From the NCBI GenBank assembly GCA_021372535.1, contig JAJFUH010000009.1, positions 1-43,176 on the forward strand: 43,176 bases of DNA, written 5' to 3'. A program made the position numbers and the translations under genes. The stretch comes from a bacterium (GTDB lineage: Bacteria > Latescibacterota > Latescibacteria > Latescibacterales > Latescibacteraceae). The notes beneath the pieces were generated by a model. It searched no databases and was not told the DNA's origin. It saw only the letters and a list, made by a program, of their open reading frames with translations. Below are positions 25,801 to 33,772 of this stretch, piece after piece (the stretch's first letter is position 1; the number at the start of each line of letters is the position of its first letter).

Positions 25801-25936
25801 GTATGGGCGGATAGCTCGACCATCCCATTGTCTCACGGGTCTCGAAATCCTGGCGGCAGGTCCACGGCTCGTAATCTATCGCTGAAACAGGCGTGACAGT
25901 GAAAATCAGCCCCGCAATACACCACAGTATTTTCAT
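22823..25936 (-). CDS. Heparinase II/III-like polysaccharide lyase, paralogue 1
   Basis: The 1037-residue product starts at an ATG behind GGAGATAGTC; a TTG 18 bases earlier extends the frame but lacks a suitable ribosome site. Parts: signal peptide 1-19; CBM-like beta-sandwich (about 25-195, QDFETRETMGWSSYPP); Ig-like linker to about 305; alpha/alpha-toroid about 310-640 with CNESNW (Asn490); C-terminal beta-sandwich with NHQHLDQG (His689, His691) and QPIGHNCVLVD. In related lyases the Asn, His and Tyr side chains bind the uronate and abstract the proton. It likely cleaves an acidic polysaccharide outside the cytoplasm by beta-elimination. It is the last gene of the run with the hydroxyacid dehydrogenase, symporter and cyclodeaminase-like genes, lying 54 bases behind the dehydrogenase. 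Two similar genes are at 30213 and 34917. Confidence 0.9.
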   Translation of the reverse strand: MKILWCIAGLIFTVTPVSAIDYEPWTCRQDFETRETMGWSSYPPIQDAAYEAPYIYPGTIQPGEQGTVLCKIIYPQWNAPQLTGVVKRLSMRLDDRSRVRFRYYIKSTVKPSWLGIDLPMANGDRVRSRFMNPETNRWVLLDLGIADILKAAGRAPAGELDITALAVTVRFESADPDIPIAAGFDDFSVSGYREAQFTFVEPRTESLDEWDSAIALNHYREGDTLSIRGTCASSSPDNVTVSITRFDRPEKTVYTEKLDKDGDSWTLHKPPALDGKRFPAGMYEVTLTGERKKEIVARSIFTFMVMDDRRFASHPRLWFDSEGREAFVARLKQPKNAAFLEKIRSDAREGREKYSTELPYDLDYFPEKGWLSSFEPYRTRIATIPQRAEANAIVSVVDGDEEAAEWAKQALIALCRWPTWTHPWMVNRGHHIYLYQYYTTCNLALTYDILYDRLTEEERDTVRQAMIRNGLEPAYRTYVVADQCTCNESNWIPAIVGGALAGATAILGETGDTTGLEPMLSGCLYKLRAHMNTVYDGDSGCLEGYGYGYGTMRIYTEILPFFEKCLNIDMSPMLDRQYTEGFWAADHDAGLYFTFGDARITPPDMSAFPWLLEKFRDPELAWFYDLNPPTPSYYTFHTVLYDIDDIPRKQPGNLTGAKWFRKTGTVVFRSGPGPEPFVLTFRCGPFGNHQHLDQGTFFLSDRGRLLITEQEYSDYYNDPFYQSHIIQPIGHNCVLVDHNPQSQRTGDHGDYAAGMNDHARITSFVNGRDMAFALGDLTPLYLGNVKRLERGILYIAPRTAVVIDRLETQQGEASMDVLFHGPKLSDMVLADEDVFTVSSGITRLAGIALGQDARPSLTLDADPVKLGMLTDNPIEPLGRVTVNLATSGGKAVSAVILSTELHVRKSQSFGEYMVIEFDDVDVLINRSGTAADNGSIGTDGLCAALSRDGGFLLAGATFGSIKGKTVVNSDRPITVLIEQDAVSYSTVEPAALEILSPERVHAVMVNGEKIKGWKYDRETGFVSLGVPAGQGSIELKK

Positions 25937-25990
25937 GACTATCTCCATCTCCAATGAAAAAAGTTGTCTTACGGGAAATTGAAGAAAGGC

Positions 25991-27064
25991 TCATTCCTGA
26001 ATATTCATTCTCAGCAGGGGGCTTTGATACACCTCTGGATTGACCACATACCTCGGCGGTTTCCCCGCGAGAAACGCCCGGACATCATCCATGATCATAT
26101 AACGGATATCCCAGCCGCCTTCTTCGCTGTACCATGCGATATGCGGGCTCATCACCACGGTATCGAGCGAAAACAGATCGCTGTCCGGCGGAGGCGGCTC
26201 AGGTTCGCAGACATCGAGCCCGGCGCCGGCGATTGTACCGTTTTTGAGCGCCGCGATGAGATCGTCGGTCCTGATGACCGGCCCGCGGGATGTATTGACA
26301 AGGACTGCGGTCTTTTTCATGAGTGAGAGCGTGCGGGCATCGATCATACCCCGTGTTTCGCCGGTTACCGGAACATGGATGGTGACTATGTCCGACCGTT
26401 CGAGGAGTTCCCCGAGCGGAGTATGTATGATACCCAGTTCATTAAGCCGTTCCTGAGAAAGATAGGGATCGCAGACCAGAATATGCATGCCCATGGCGCT
26501 CATTTTTCTGAGCACCTTGCTCCCGATGTTGCCGCACCCGATGATACCGAGCGTTTTCCCGGCCATGCGGTACAGCGGCGCTATCGGCTCGGAGCTCCAT
26601 TTCCCCGTTTCCGTCCATGTCCGGAGCATCCTGTTCTGGATATTCTTCTTGCGGTACGCCTCGAACATGAGCATGATCGCCTGCTCCGCGACATCCTCGC
26701 TCGAAGCGGTCGCCTCGTTGGCGAATAAGATACCGTTCCTCGTTGCGGCGGCGACATCGACATTGTCATATCCAATCCCGTGCCTGAGGATTACCCTGAC
26801 ATTTTTCAGGGCATCGATAACCTCGGCGGGAAATTTCGCCATATTGACCAGCAGAATATCGGCGTCATGCACATGCCGGACGATCTCATCGGGCGGCGCC
26901 GTTTTGAGCCGGTAATAATCGAAATCGATACCGAGCTTCGAACACTCGGACTCTTCCCATGCGAGGTCGCGCTCGATGTAATCGGTTATTTTAAAGACAA
27001 TTCGCTTTTTCATGGCAGGATCATTTCCTTCGTTATAGTCCGTTTCCCGGTACAAAGTGTTCAT
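25991..27064 (-). CDS. D-isomer-specific 2-hydroxyacid dehydrogenase
   Basis: The 357-residue product has the family's NAD-binding GIIGCGNIGSKVL (about 173-185), the catalytic Arg260 in LVNTSRGPVI, the Glu in DVCEPEP (287) and His308 in SPHIAWYS. It reduces or oxidises 2-hydroxy/2-keto acids with NAD(H) in the cytoplasm. It resembles phosphoglycerate dehydrogenase-type enzymes, but substrates differ widely in this family. The chosen ATG at 27064 has GAAGGGA before it; an internal ATG at 27013 (MKKRIVFK) has AAGGAA and is an equally possible start that would match typical family N-termini. It is 43 bases after the symporter gene and 54 before heparinase 1, so it is likely cotranscribed. A role in processing keto acids from uronate breakdown is inferred. 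Confidence 0.92.
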   Translation of the reverse strand: MNTLYRETDYNEGNDPAMKKRIVFKITDYIERDLAWEESECSKLGIDFDYYRLKTAPPDEIVRHVHDADILLVNMAKFPAEVIDALKNVRVILRHGIGYDNVDVAAATRNGILFANEATASSEDVAEQAIMLMFEAYRKKNIQNRMLRTWTETGKWSSEPIAPLYRMAGKTLGIIGCGNIGSKVLRKMSAMGMHILVCDPYLSQERLNELGIIHTPLGELLERSDIVTIHVPVTGETRGMIDARTLSLMKKTAVLVNTSRGPVIRTDDLIAALKNGTIAGAGLDVCEPEPPPPDSDLFSLDTVVMSPHIAWYSEEGGWDIRYMIMDDVRAFLAGKPPRYVVNPEVYQSPLLRMNIQE

Positions 27065-27107
27065 AGTTCCCTTCTCCCATGAATGGGAAAGGTATACGGA
27101 ATGTCTT

Positions 27108-28871
27108 TCACATACCTGCCTGCATACCCCGTTTTTCTCTCGATAAGAGACGGAGCGCGCCGCCCAGGAGAATGATAAAGAGCCCGACGATCAAATCGAG
27201 CCTGAAAGCCCTGCTGTCATGGTAAAAGATAAGCACAACCGCCGAAATCAGAACTACCGAACAGCCGAACATGAACAGGGTAAGTCCGATAATTCCGAAC
27301 GGCGACTTCCTCGCTTTCCCTTCCTTTTCGATTTCAAACGGCGTTTCGAGATCGACGAAGAATTCCTTCACCCGCTCCTGCTCGTCACGGGGCGTTTCTT
27401 TTGAGATTGTACCAATCCACATTCCGAGAATCGTCATCATGATATTGAGCATGGTCGCGGCGGAATTCCAGCCGCTTCTCAGCCAGAAATCGACGCGGGG
27501 ACTGGAAGCCATGAGAGCGGTATATTTCTGGACGAGAACGATATTGAAGATGATAAGAAACACCCCGGTAAGCGTACCGGCGATAATTCCCCAGATGACG
27601 CCGCGCGAGTTGCATTTCCTCCACAGAAGCCCCGCAATGAGCGGTATCATGATGGGCGGTCCGAACGCGCTGAAGAACCTGAACATGATGTCCATGAGCG
27701 TGAATCCCTTGAGAGAATTAAGCAGAATCGCCAGCAGCATGGTCACCGTGCCGATGATGAGCGTTGCGAGACGGCCGAAGAGTATCTCGCGCTGTTCAGT
27801 GGCTTTCGGATTGACGATCTTCGTATAGAAATCGCGTGTCAGAACTCCCGAAAGGGTGTTGTATTCAGAGCCGAGTGTCGACATTGTCGCGCTGAGCATC
27901 GCGGATATGATGACACCCATTAGGCCGATGGGAAGTATCTTCAGACTGATTGCCGCATAGACATACCGCGAATTCTCAAGGTTGGGAAGAATTACCCGCG
28001 CAGCCATACCGGGAAAGAAAAATATCGGCGGGAATATGAACATGAGAAGGGCGATATAATACACCATCTTGCGGGCGTCCTGTTCGCTTCTCACACAATT
28101 GTATTTCTGCACAAGAGACCAGCTCGCACTGTAGGTGAGCAGGGTCAGTGCAAAAACGGTGAACACGAGATACGACCAGTCGTACGGTTTCCGCAGGGGA
28201 CTCAGGAATCCCTGGGGGAATTGTGTGATAAATCCGCCGAAATCTCCGATATAATGGAAAGTAAGTATAAAAAGCACGATCACTCCGATGGCAAGAATCA
28301 CCGCCTGTACAAAATCGGTGATCATGACCGCGAGCTGGCCGCCCAGATAGGTATAGGCGATCATCATAATCCCGACAAAAATCACGAACCGGTTGAACGT
28401 TACACTCTGGTTCTGGAGGGCAACCATAAGAACAAGCGCCGTCGAGTATATTTTCAGGGCATTATCGAACAGGCGAAGCGGAAAGCCTGTCCACACGAAT
28501 ATCTGGTGAACCGTTTTATTATAGCGTTTCTCCATGAAACCTATCGGCGTCAGGATACGTGCCCGGCGCCAGCGGTGAGCGATAAAATACCCTCCGAGCA
28601 GGACACAGACAGGACTGATCCAGCATATGGTAACCGCCACGAATCCGTATTTATACGAAATCTCATTGTAGATCACGAGCAGGAGCGTGCTGAAGGAGGC
28701 CATGTAAAACGATGTTCCCGCCAGCCACCACGGCATGATATTTCCGGCGGCGAAAAAATCCTTTGCCATCTTTATATGCCGCGAGAAATATATCCCGGCA
28801 AATATCATGAGGGCAAAATATGAAAAAATAACAAGATAATCCGGAAGTTGTATGCCGGTCAGATTGTCCAT
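27108..28871 (-). CDS. Sodium:solute symporter (SSS family)
   Basis: The 587-residue product is an integral membrane protein with about 13-14 hydrophobic segments, the usual size for SSS transporters. Seen: N-terminal DYLVIFSYFALMIFAGIYFS, the family pattern FFAAGNIMPWWLAGTSFYMA with S-F-S-T following, YTYLGGQLAVMITDFVQ (the GGxxAVxxTDxxQ signature) and a C-terminal charged tail. It imports a substrate using the sodium gradient; candidates here are sugar acids or oligosaccharide products, but SSS sequences do not tell the substrate. The start ATG is 8 bases behind AAAAGGA. It lies between the cyclodeaminase-like gene (151 bases) and the hydroxyacid dehydrogenase (43 bases), in the same direction. 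Confidence 0.92.
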   Translation of the reverse strand: MDNLTGIQLPDYLVIFSYFALMIFAGIYFSRHIKMAKDFFAAGNIMPWWLAGTSFYMASFSTLLLVIYNEISYKYGFVAVTICWISPVCVLLGGYFIAHRWRRARILTPIGFMEKRYNKTVHQIFVWTGFPLRLFDNALKIYSTALVLMVALQNQSVTFNRFVIFVGIMMIAYTYLGGQLAVMITDFVQAVILAIGVIVLFILTFHYIGDFGGFITQFPQGFLSPLRKPYDWSYLVFTVFALTLLTYSASWSLVQKYNCVRSEQDARKMVYYIALLMFIFPPIFFFPGMAARVILPNLENSRYVYAAISLKILPIGLMGVIISAMLSATMSTLGSEYNTLSGVLTRDFYTKIVNPKATEQREILFGRLATLIIGTVTMLLAILLNSLKGFTLMDIMFRFFSAFGPPIMIPLIAGLLWRKCNSRGVIWGIIAGTLTGVFLIIFNIVLVQKYTALMASSPRVDFWLRSGWNSAATMLNIMMTILGMWIGTISKETPRDEQERVKEFFVDLETPFEIEKEGKARKSPFGIIGLTLFMFGCSVVLISAVVLIFYHDSRAFRLDLIVGLFIILLGGALRLLSREKRGMQAGM

Positions 28872-29022
28872 GTGCGATTCCTTTTCAGTGAGTTAAATAT
28901 ATCCATAATCGTTTCAGTGCGCGGGCAATGTGTCCCGAAAAGTACCTGGCATAAGGTGTTTTCGGCTGCCTCTGTCCCTCTGTCCATTTGTCCCTTTACC
29001 ACTTTGTCCCGTCTTAACACTC

Positions 29023-29991
29023 TTACAGAGGCAGTAGGGTACCGATACCCGAAGAGCGGGCTTTCGAATAGACAGTTATCGCCACAGCCATATCATCGAG
29101 CGCGATACCGAGATTGATGCATATATTCCGTTCATGTTCCGATTCCCTGGCAGGTTTTTTTCCGGCCACGATTTCACCGAGGTCGGCATATGCATGGGGA
29201 GTCTCGCTGAAATATCCTTCCTTACGGTAGTATTCCATCTGACGGATATCATCGGTGGCGAGCTTGTCTGCTTCACCGAGCGCGGCTCCCTGCCAGTACG
29301 AATCGAAGTCGACCGGACTTGCAAATCCGCCCTGTTTGAGCCAGCCCGGCTCGATGACAGGCGTGGGTTTCCTGAGAATCGGTCCGCTCGTCACCACGAT
29401 ATCGAGACCCTTTACCGCTTCCTCAGGCGTACTGACAACCTCGATTTCGATACCGAGCCGTTTCTCCATATCACGGACGAATGAACGTGCAACCTCCGGG
29501 TAGAGATCAAATGCCTTGACTTGTTTAAGGTCGAAAACACAGCTCACCGCTTCGAGATTCGCCCTGCCCTGGACACCGCAGGCAAGAATGCCCAAGGTCG
29601 TACTGTCTTTCCGGGCAAGGTATTTTGCCGCGACAGCCGAAGCCGCTCCTGTACGCATCGCGGTGATCCATGTGCAGTCCATGACCGCAATCGGGAATCC
29701 TGTTTCCGGGTCGTTCAGAATGAGAAGACCGCTGATATAGGGAAGCCCCTTTTTCTGGTTCTGCGGGTAGCCGGACACCCATTTCATTCCAGCCGAACCG
29801 AGACTCGGTATATACGCGGGCATCGCATGGATAAATGCATCGGGCAGCGGATGTATCCCCGGTTTCGGGGGCATTTCGACCTTACCTTCGCCCTTTTCCC
29901 GGAACATCCTCTCCAGCGCGTCGATGATCTCACCCATGGAGAGATTGACCGTTTCCACATCCTCCCGTGACAGATACAGAATATCAGACAT
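29023..29991 (-). CDS. Ornithine cyclodeaminase / mu-crystallin family protein
   Basis: The 322-residue product starts at an ATG with GAGGTG 5 bases before it; a TTG at 30054 would add 21 residues with no ribosome site. Motifs: AGMKWVSGYP, MDCTWITAMRTGAAS and the NAD-binding ILACGVQGRANLEA, all typical of the family. A conserved Asp lies in SPVDFDSYW. Members deaminate ornithine or act on other L-amino acids, imines or ketimines with NAD(P)H; the exact substrate is unknown. It is the first gene of the SSS-dehydrogenase-heparinase run and could act on an amino or imino product of the imported compound. It is about 220 bases downstream of the heparinase 2 stop codon. Confidence 0.9.
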   Translation of the reverse strand: MSDILYLSREDVETVNLSMGEIIDALERMFREKGEGKVEMPPKPGIHPLPDAFIHAMPAYIPSLGSAGMKWVSGYPQNQKKGLPYISGLLILNDPETGFPIAVMDCTWITAMRTGAASAVAAKYLARKDSTTLGILACGVQGRANLEAVSCVFDLKQVKAFDLYPEVARSFVRDMEKRLGIEIEVVSTPEEAVKGLDIVVTSGPILRKPTPVIEPGWLKQGGFASPVDFDSYWQGAALGEADKLATDDIRQMEYYRKEGYFSETPHAYADLGEIVAGKKPARESEHERNICINLGIALDDMAVAITVYSKARSSGIGTLLPL

Positions 29992-30074
29992 TTTCACCTC
30001 ATCATTTATTATAAAAGTAAAGGTAATCCGGTTATTCAATTTACTTATAATCAATGAGTTATTATACGAATATC

Positions 30075-30168
30075 GTCATTCCCGGAAACGAAGTGAACAG
30101 GGATTCCGGTGTTAAGATATCTATACAATGAGCATTATATATTGGATTCCCGTTTTCACGGGAATGAC
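30075..30168. repeat. Imperfect inverted-repeat element (about 94 bases)
   Basis: Outer arms GTCATTCCCG (about 30076-30085) and CGGGAATGAC (about 30159-30168) are perfect complements, and inner parts (GAAACG, GGGATTCC against TGGATTCCCG) are related. It lies between heparinase 2 and the cyclodeaminase-like gene and has a degenerate partner at 22691-22724. It looks like a small noncoding palindromic element. Confidence 0.6.
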
Positions 30169-30212
30169 ATTATTCATAACCGGTAACACCGTATCATAAC
30201 CGAATCCCAACG

Positions 30213-33200
30213 TTACTTTCCGACTGTCACTTCCCCCTCTCCGGCGGGAAGCTTCATGCGTACAATTTTTCGCTCGGCATCGTAGCTGAAATCTTTCACC
30301 GGTTTCCCGTTAACGGTTACAGCAGATGGCCGGGCGGCAGCTCCGAAAGCGACACTGCTTTCACATGAGAGACAGTATGTATAACCGTTTCCCCCTGTCT
30401 CGCACGTTATCGGCGCGGATGATTCGATCAACACCGTTCCATTCCTGAGAAGCGATGTACAGAGCGCGGCGAAGACACTCGAATCGTCCCATGTCACTGC
30501 CAGTGCATCGGTTGCAATATCCCCGGCAGTATAGATACAACCAGGCCGGGTTGCAAACGCGAATTTCGCTCCCCGGATCGTGCCGGATATGCAACCGTCG
30601 CCTTTAACGGTAACAACGTCCGGCTCAACCACGTCATCGGTGGACAGGAGATTCGCCATGACAAGCGGCACCCGGTCGGTACGGGCGGTTACCGTGAGCA
30701 TACCCTCTCTTCTCAGGGGTTTCTCGTTCTGGAGAGTATAGAGATAGTGCGGTGTTTCGACCGCTCTCACATCGAGGTGATCCGGATACAGGTGCCTGAT
30801 GTTGAGTGTCTTTTCGCTTGTTGGCGTTTTTGTGGTTTTAACCACTTCGCCGCGCATTTTCTCCGGGTCTTCGATGAGCTTGAGCTTGTCGTGGAGGGTG
30901 ATGGCCGAAACCGTGTCACCGGCCGTTATATCGTCAAGATAGTTCGTCTGGAAAAGAAGCGTCACATCGACATCACGGTCGCCGGGGACCGCAGTATCGA
31001 GCATGAGCAGTGTCCGGGGCTTGAGATACAGGACATTCCGTCTCAGGCACTTAACCTTCCCCCAGTAGAGACGTCCGATATCTCCCGAGGTGAAAGCGGC
31101 GTTCTTTCCGTCAAGAAACTGGTTGATGAAGGCATAGTCATCGAATCCGTCCACATGCCAGAGGAGGTCACCCACACGCTGGCTCTGGTGATTTCCGTTG
31201 ATAAGGATGGTCGAATGACCGACCGGCTGGGTATACCATGGCTGATAGAGGGGATCCTCGTAATAGGTGCTGCCGTGACGCTCCTCGATGAATATCCCGC
31301 CGCGGTCGGCGAGCCAGAACGATCCCTGGTCGATATGCTGGTGGTTGACAAAAGGTCCGGTACGCAGAACAAATACGAAATCATCGGGATTCCAGCCGCT
31401 CTTGAACACCGTGGTGCCCACATCCCTGAACACCATGACTGGATTCTCGTCGAACGGATCGTCCTGAGACACATCCTTTGTTTCGTAGAGCACATCCATG
31501 AAGGTTTCGCCTTCCTTCATGAAGTTATAAAACCACCCGAGCAGCGGATCCTTGTATTTGGGCAGCATCCACGCAAAGTTGGTTAGAGGTCGCAGGTTTT
31601 CTCCCGAATCGCCGAAATAGAAGGCCTTTTTGTCCTTGACGATTCCCGCCCAGACAGTTTCTTTATATGACCCGTTAAGCTTCCCCGACATATCGACCCT
31701 GAACACATTTCCCACTGCCGGAAGACTCTTCGACCACGAGAGCATCGAGAAATTGTAGTACCCGTATCCTTCGCCGTAAGCACCGTCACGGTCGGTGACT
31801 TTCTGGATGAGATCGTAATCTTTCAATATGGCGCCCGTAAAGTACGGTTCGAGCTGTGCGACATCGGGGCCGTCGCCGTACATCGCGGCCTGGCACATGA
31901 GCGACCCGCCGGTGATATGGGCAACCCAGTTCGAGGTGTTCGAGGTAACGAGGTCGTCCTCCACATATCCCTGGTGGCAACCGAGAACGATGAACCGCAT
32001 CATGCCGTCGCGGACAGCCTTACGCTCGGTGTCGCTCATAAGATCGTACGTCAGGTCATAGGCCATAGCCATGTCCATGCCGAATTCACCGACCGGATAG
32101 TAGATATGCCTCCCCCGCTTGACCATCCAGGGATGAAGGATATAGGGAAACGAGCTGATTTTCACCATCATGTCTTTTGCATATATACCCGCCTCACGGT
32201 CGCCGGCGAAGGCGTATGCGAGCGCATTGCTATAGAATGCAGAACGCCATGTGTGAATTCTCGCGCTCGACCAGCCCCGGAGGGTCGGAATCCAGTCTTC
32301 ATCGGGGAACTGGTCGATATCGAACACGACCTTGTCGAGCGGGGTTTCGCTGCGGGATGATTGAGCCTGTTTGACAATAGAATCGTATACCGATTTGAAA
32401 CGGTCTGTCTTGAGGCGGGCATCGACCCAATTCTTCTTCTTTTCGGCATCGAACCAGAGGCGCGGATGGCTGCCCCCGATGTTTTTCGGGGCTATGTAGA
32501 TCGTAAATTCGGTGTCGGAAAGCCGTTCGCCGCCCTTGAAGGCTTCGAGCACTGCATGATACAGCCCTTCCGGGAAAGACAGCCGAAACGAAGTGCCCCA
32601 TTCGTCGCCTTTTTTCTTCAGCTCGCCGGAATACACCGTTTTCGTGCTGTCGGTAAACAACTTTACGGTCAGGGAAACGCGGTTCACATCGAGTGGCCAG
32701 TTCCCCCGGAGCGTGAACGTGTCGCCGGCATTATAGTGCCTGTCGGGTATGTATGGCTTCCATTCGGAGAGCTTGAACACCTTCGGCTCGGCGAACTGGA
32801 ATGCCAGTGCTCTCGCGCCCTTGACCGTAATATCGTCAAGGCCGAAAAATATGGGCATCGCGGGATCGGCATCCGGAAATTTCGCAAGCACCGCGAGAGC
32901 ATTCACCTTTATCCTGTCACGGCCTGCGAGACGGGGATTCTCACGGATAAAATCATTGTACGAGAGCGCAACCGGCACCCAGCGGTTGGTCGGAGGGTCG
33001 GGTATGGTAACATCCACCTTTTTATCCGGTCCGGCGGCAAGCCTCACCTTGATGTATTCAGGGCGGAGCTCCGTTTTCAGATAGTACCTCAGGGAAACGG
33101 TCGAACCGGGCACGAAATACATATCGAGCTCTTTCTGTGCGCCCGCGTAATTGTCCACATTCGTATAGGGAGTGACTTTCTGGACGAGCGCTATGTTGGG

Positions 33201-33404
33201 ATCGCCGGGCACCATGGTATTCACCCGTATGTTGGGATCGTATGCAGTATCCTGCCAGAGGGGATACGAAGCCCATGCCGACAGCTCCCTGGTCTCGAAA
33301 TCCTGACGGTAGGAAAACGGCTCGAGCGCGGTATCGGCGGAAATATCCCGTGCAGCCGCGAATACAAGCATGCATGACATAATCAGAACAGCGAATACTT
33401 TCAT
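30213..33404 (-). CDS. Heparinase II/III-like polysaccharide lyase, paralogue 2
   Basis: The 1063-residue product starts at an ATG behind AGGAAGG. Signal peptide 1-24; N-terminal beta-sandwich about 30-200 (QDFETRELSAWASYPLWQD); linker to about 305; alpha/alpha-toroid with NTSNWVAHITGG (Asn492, Trp493) and EGYGYYNFS (about 545-553); C-terminal beta-sandwich with NHQHIDQGSFW (His688, His690) and QPVGHSTILING (about 726-737). The same catalytic-type Asn, Tyr and His are found in the paralogues, so it is probably an active lyase acting on an acidic polysaccharide at the cell surface or outside. It is very close in pattern to paralogue 3 (34917), from which the FliG-like gene separates it. Its substrate is unknown; heparinase-type, alginate and other uronate-containing glycans are possible. 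Confidence 0.9.
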   Translation of the reverse strand: MKVFAVLIMSCMLVFAAARDISADTALEPFSYRQDFETRELSAWASYPLWQDTAYDPNIRVNTMVPGDPNIALVQKVTPYTNVDNYAGAQKELDMYFVPGSTVSLRYYLKTELRPEYIKVRLAAGPDKKVDVTIPDPPTNRWVPVALSYNDFIRENPRLAGRDRIKVNALAVLAKFPDADPAMPIFFGLDDITVKGARALAFQFAEPKVFKLSEWKPYIPDRHYNAGDTFTLRGNWPLDVNRVSLTVKLFTDSTKTVYSGELKKKGDEWGTSFRLSFPEGLYHAVLEAFKGGERLSDTEFTIYIAPKNIGGSHPRLWFDAEKKKNWVDARLKTDRFKSVYDSIVKQAQSSRSETPLDKVVFDIDQFPDEDWIPTLRGWSSARIHTWRSAFYSNALAYAFAGDREAGIYAKDMMVKISSFPYILHPWMVKRGRHIYYPVGEFGMDMAMAYDLTYDLMSDTERKAVRDGMMRFIVLGCHQGYVEDDLVTSNTSNWVAHITGGSLMCQAAMYGDGPDVAQLEPYFTGAILKDYDLIQKVTDRDGAYGEGYGYYNFSMLSWSKSLPAVGNVFRVDMSGKLNGSYKETVWAGIVKDKKAFYFGDSGENLRPLTNFAWMLPKYKDPLLGWFYNFMKEGETFMDVLYETKDVSQDDPFDENPVMVFRDVGTTVFKSGWNPDDFVFVLRTGPFVNHQHIDQGSFWLADRGGIFIEERHGSTYYEDPLYQPWYTQPVGHSTILINGNHQSQRVGDLLWHVDGFDDYAFINQFLDGKNAAFTSGDIGRLYWGKVKCLRRNVLYLKPRTLLMLDTAVPGDRDVDVTLLFQTNYLDDITAGDTVSAITLHDKLKLIEDPEKMRGEVVKTTKTPTSEKTLNIRHLYPDHLDVRAVETPHYLYTLQNEKPLRREGMLTVTARTDRVPLVMANLLSTDDVVEPDVVTVKGDGCISGTIRGAKFAFATRPGCIYTAGDIATDALAVTWDDSSVFAALCTSLLRNGTVLIESSAPITCETGGNGYTYCLSCESSVAFGAAARPSAVTVNGKPVKDFSYDAERKIVRMKLPAGEGEVTVGK

Positions 33405-33772
33405 GACACCTTCCTTTGTTGTATGGGTACCATTTTAAACCGATTTTATCTGAAAATATACATAAAATATTTCACCACGGAGACACGGAGATCACGGAGA
33501 AAGAAAAACTTTGTAATGACATGTTTTATTGGATATTATCTGAAAATACATTTTCATCCTTCGTTGTGACCATGTATGGTCATGATGGTTATTCATGAAA
33601 AAAATTCAACGCAAAGACACGGAGTAGGGGAAATTCATGAAGTACCCCTACAATGTTACATCGGTCAGTTACGAAAAAACAAATCCGCAAAAATCCTCGT
33701 TCTACTGAATTTTTTGAACAGATCGGGCTGAGTACGGACGCTTGATATTCAGAAAAAGAATATTCTCTATCA
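33405..33772. other. Intergenic region with degenerate repeats, no gene
   Basis: The 368 bases before heparinase 2 include TTCACCACGGAGACACGGAG (33471-33490), ACGCAAAGACACGGAG (33609-33624), two copies of TTATCTGAAAATA (about 33447 and 33536) and ACAAATCCGCAAAAATCC (about 33678), relatives of repeats in the 20902-21050 gap. No gene is visible. Confidence 0.55.

Noticed and set aside
29992-30054. TTG start giving a 21-residue extension of the cyclodeaminase-like protein
   Set aside because: No ribosome site and no family similarity in the extension; the ATG at 29991 has GAGGTG at the right distance.
30747-31586. 279-residue open frame opposite heparinase paralogue 2
   Set aside because: Same reasons: antisense to conserved lyase sequence with no independent support.
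32361-33377. 338-residue open frame opposite heparinase paralogue 2
   Set aside because: Shadow of a real gene on the other strand; it has no recognisable domain, signal or ribosome site.
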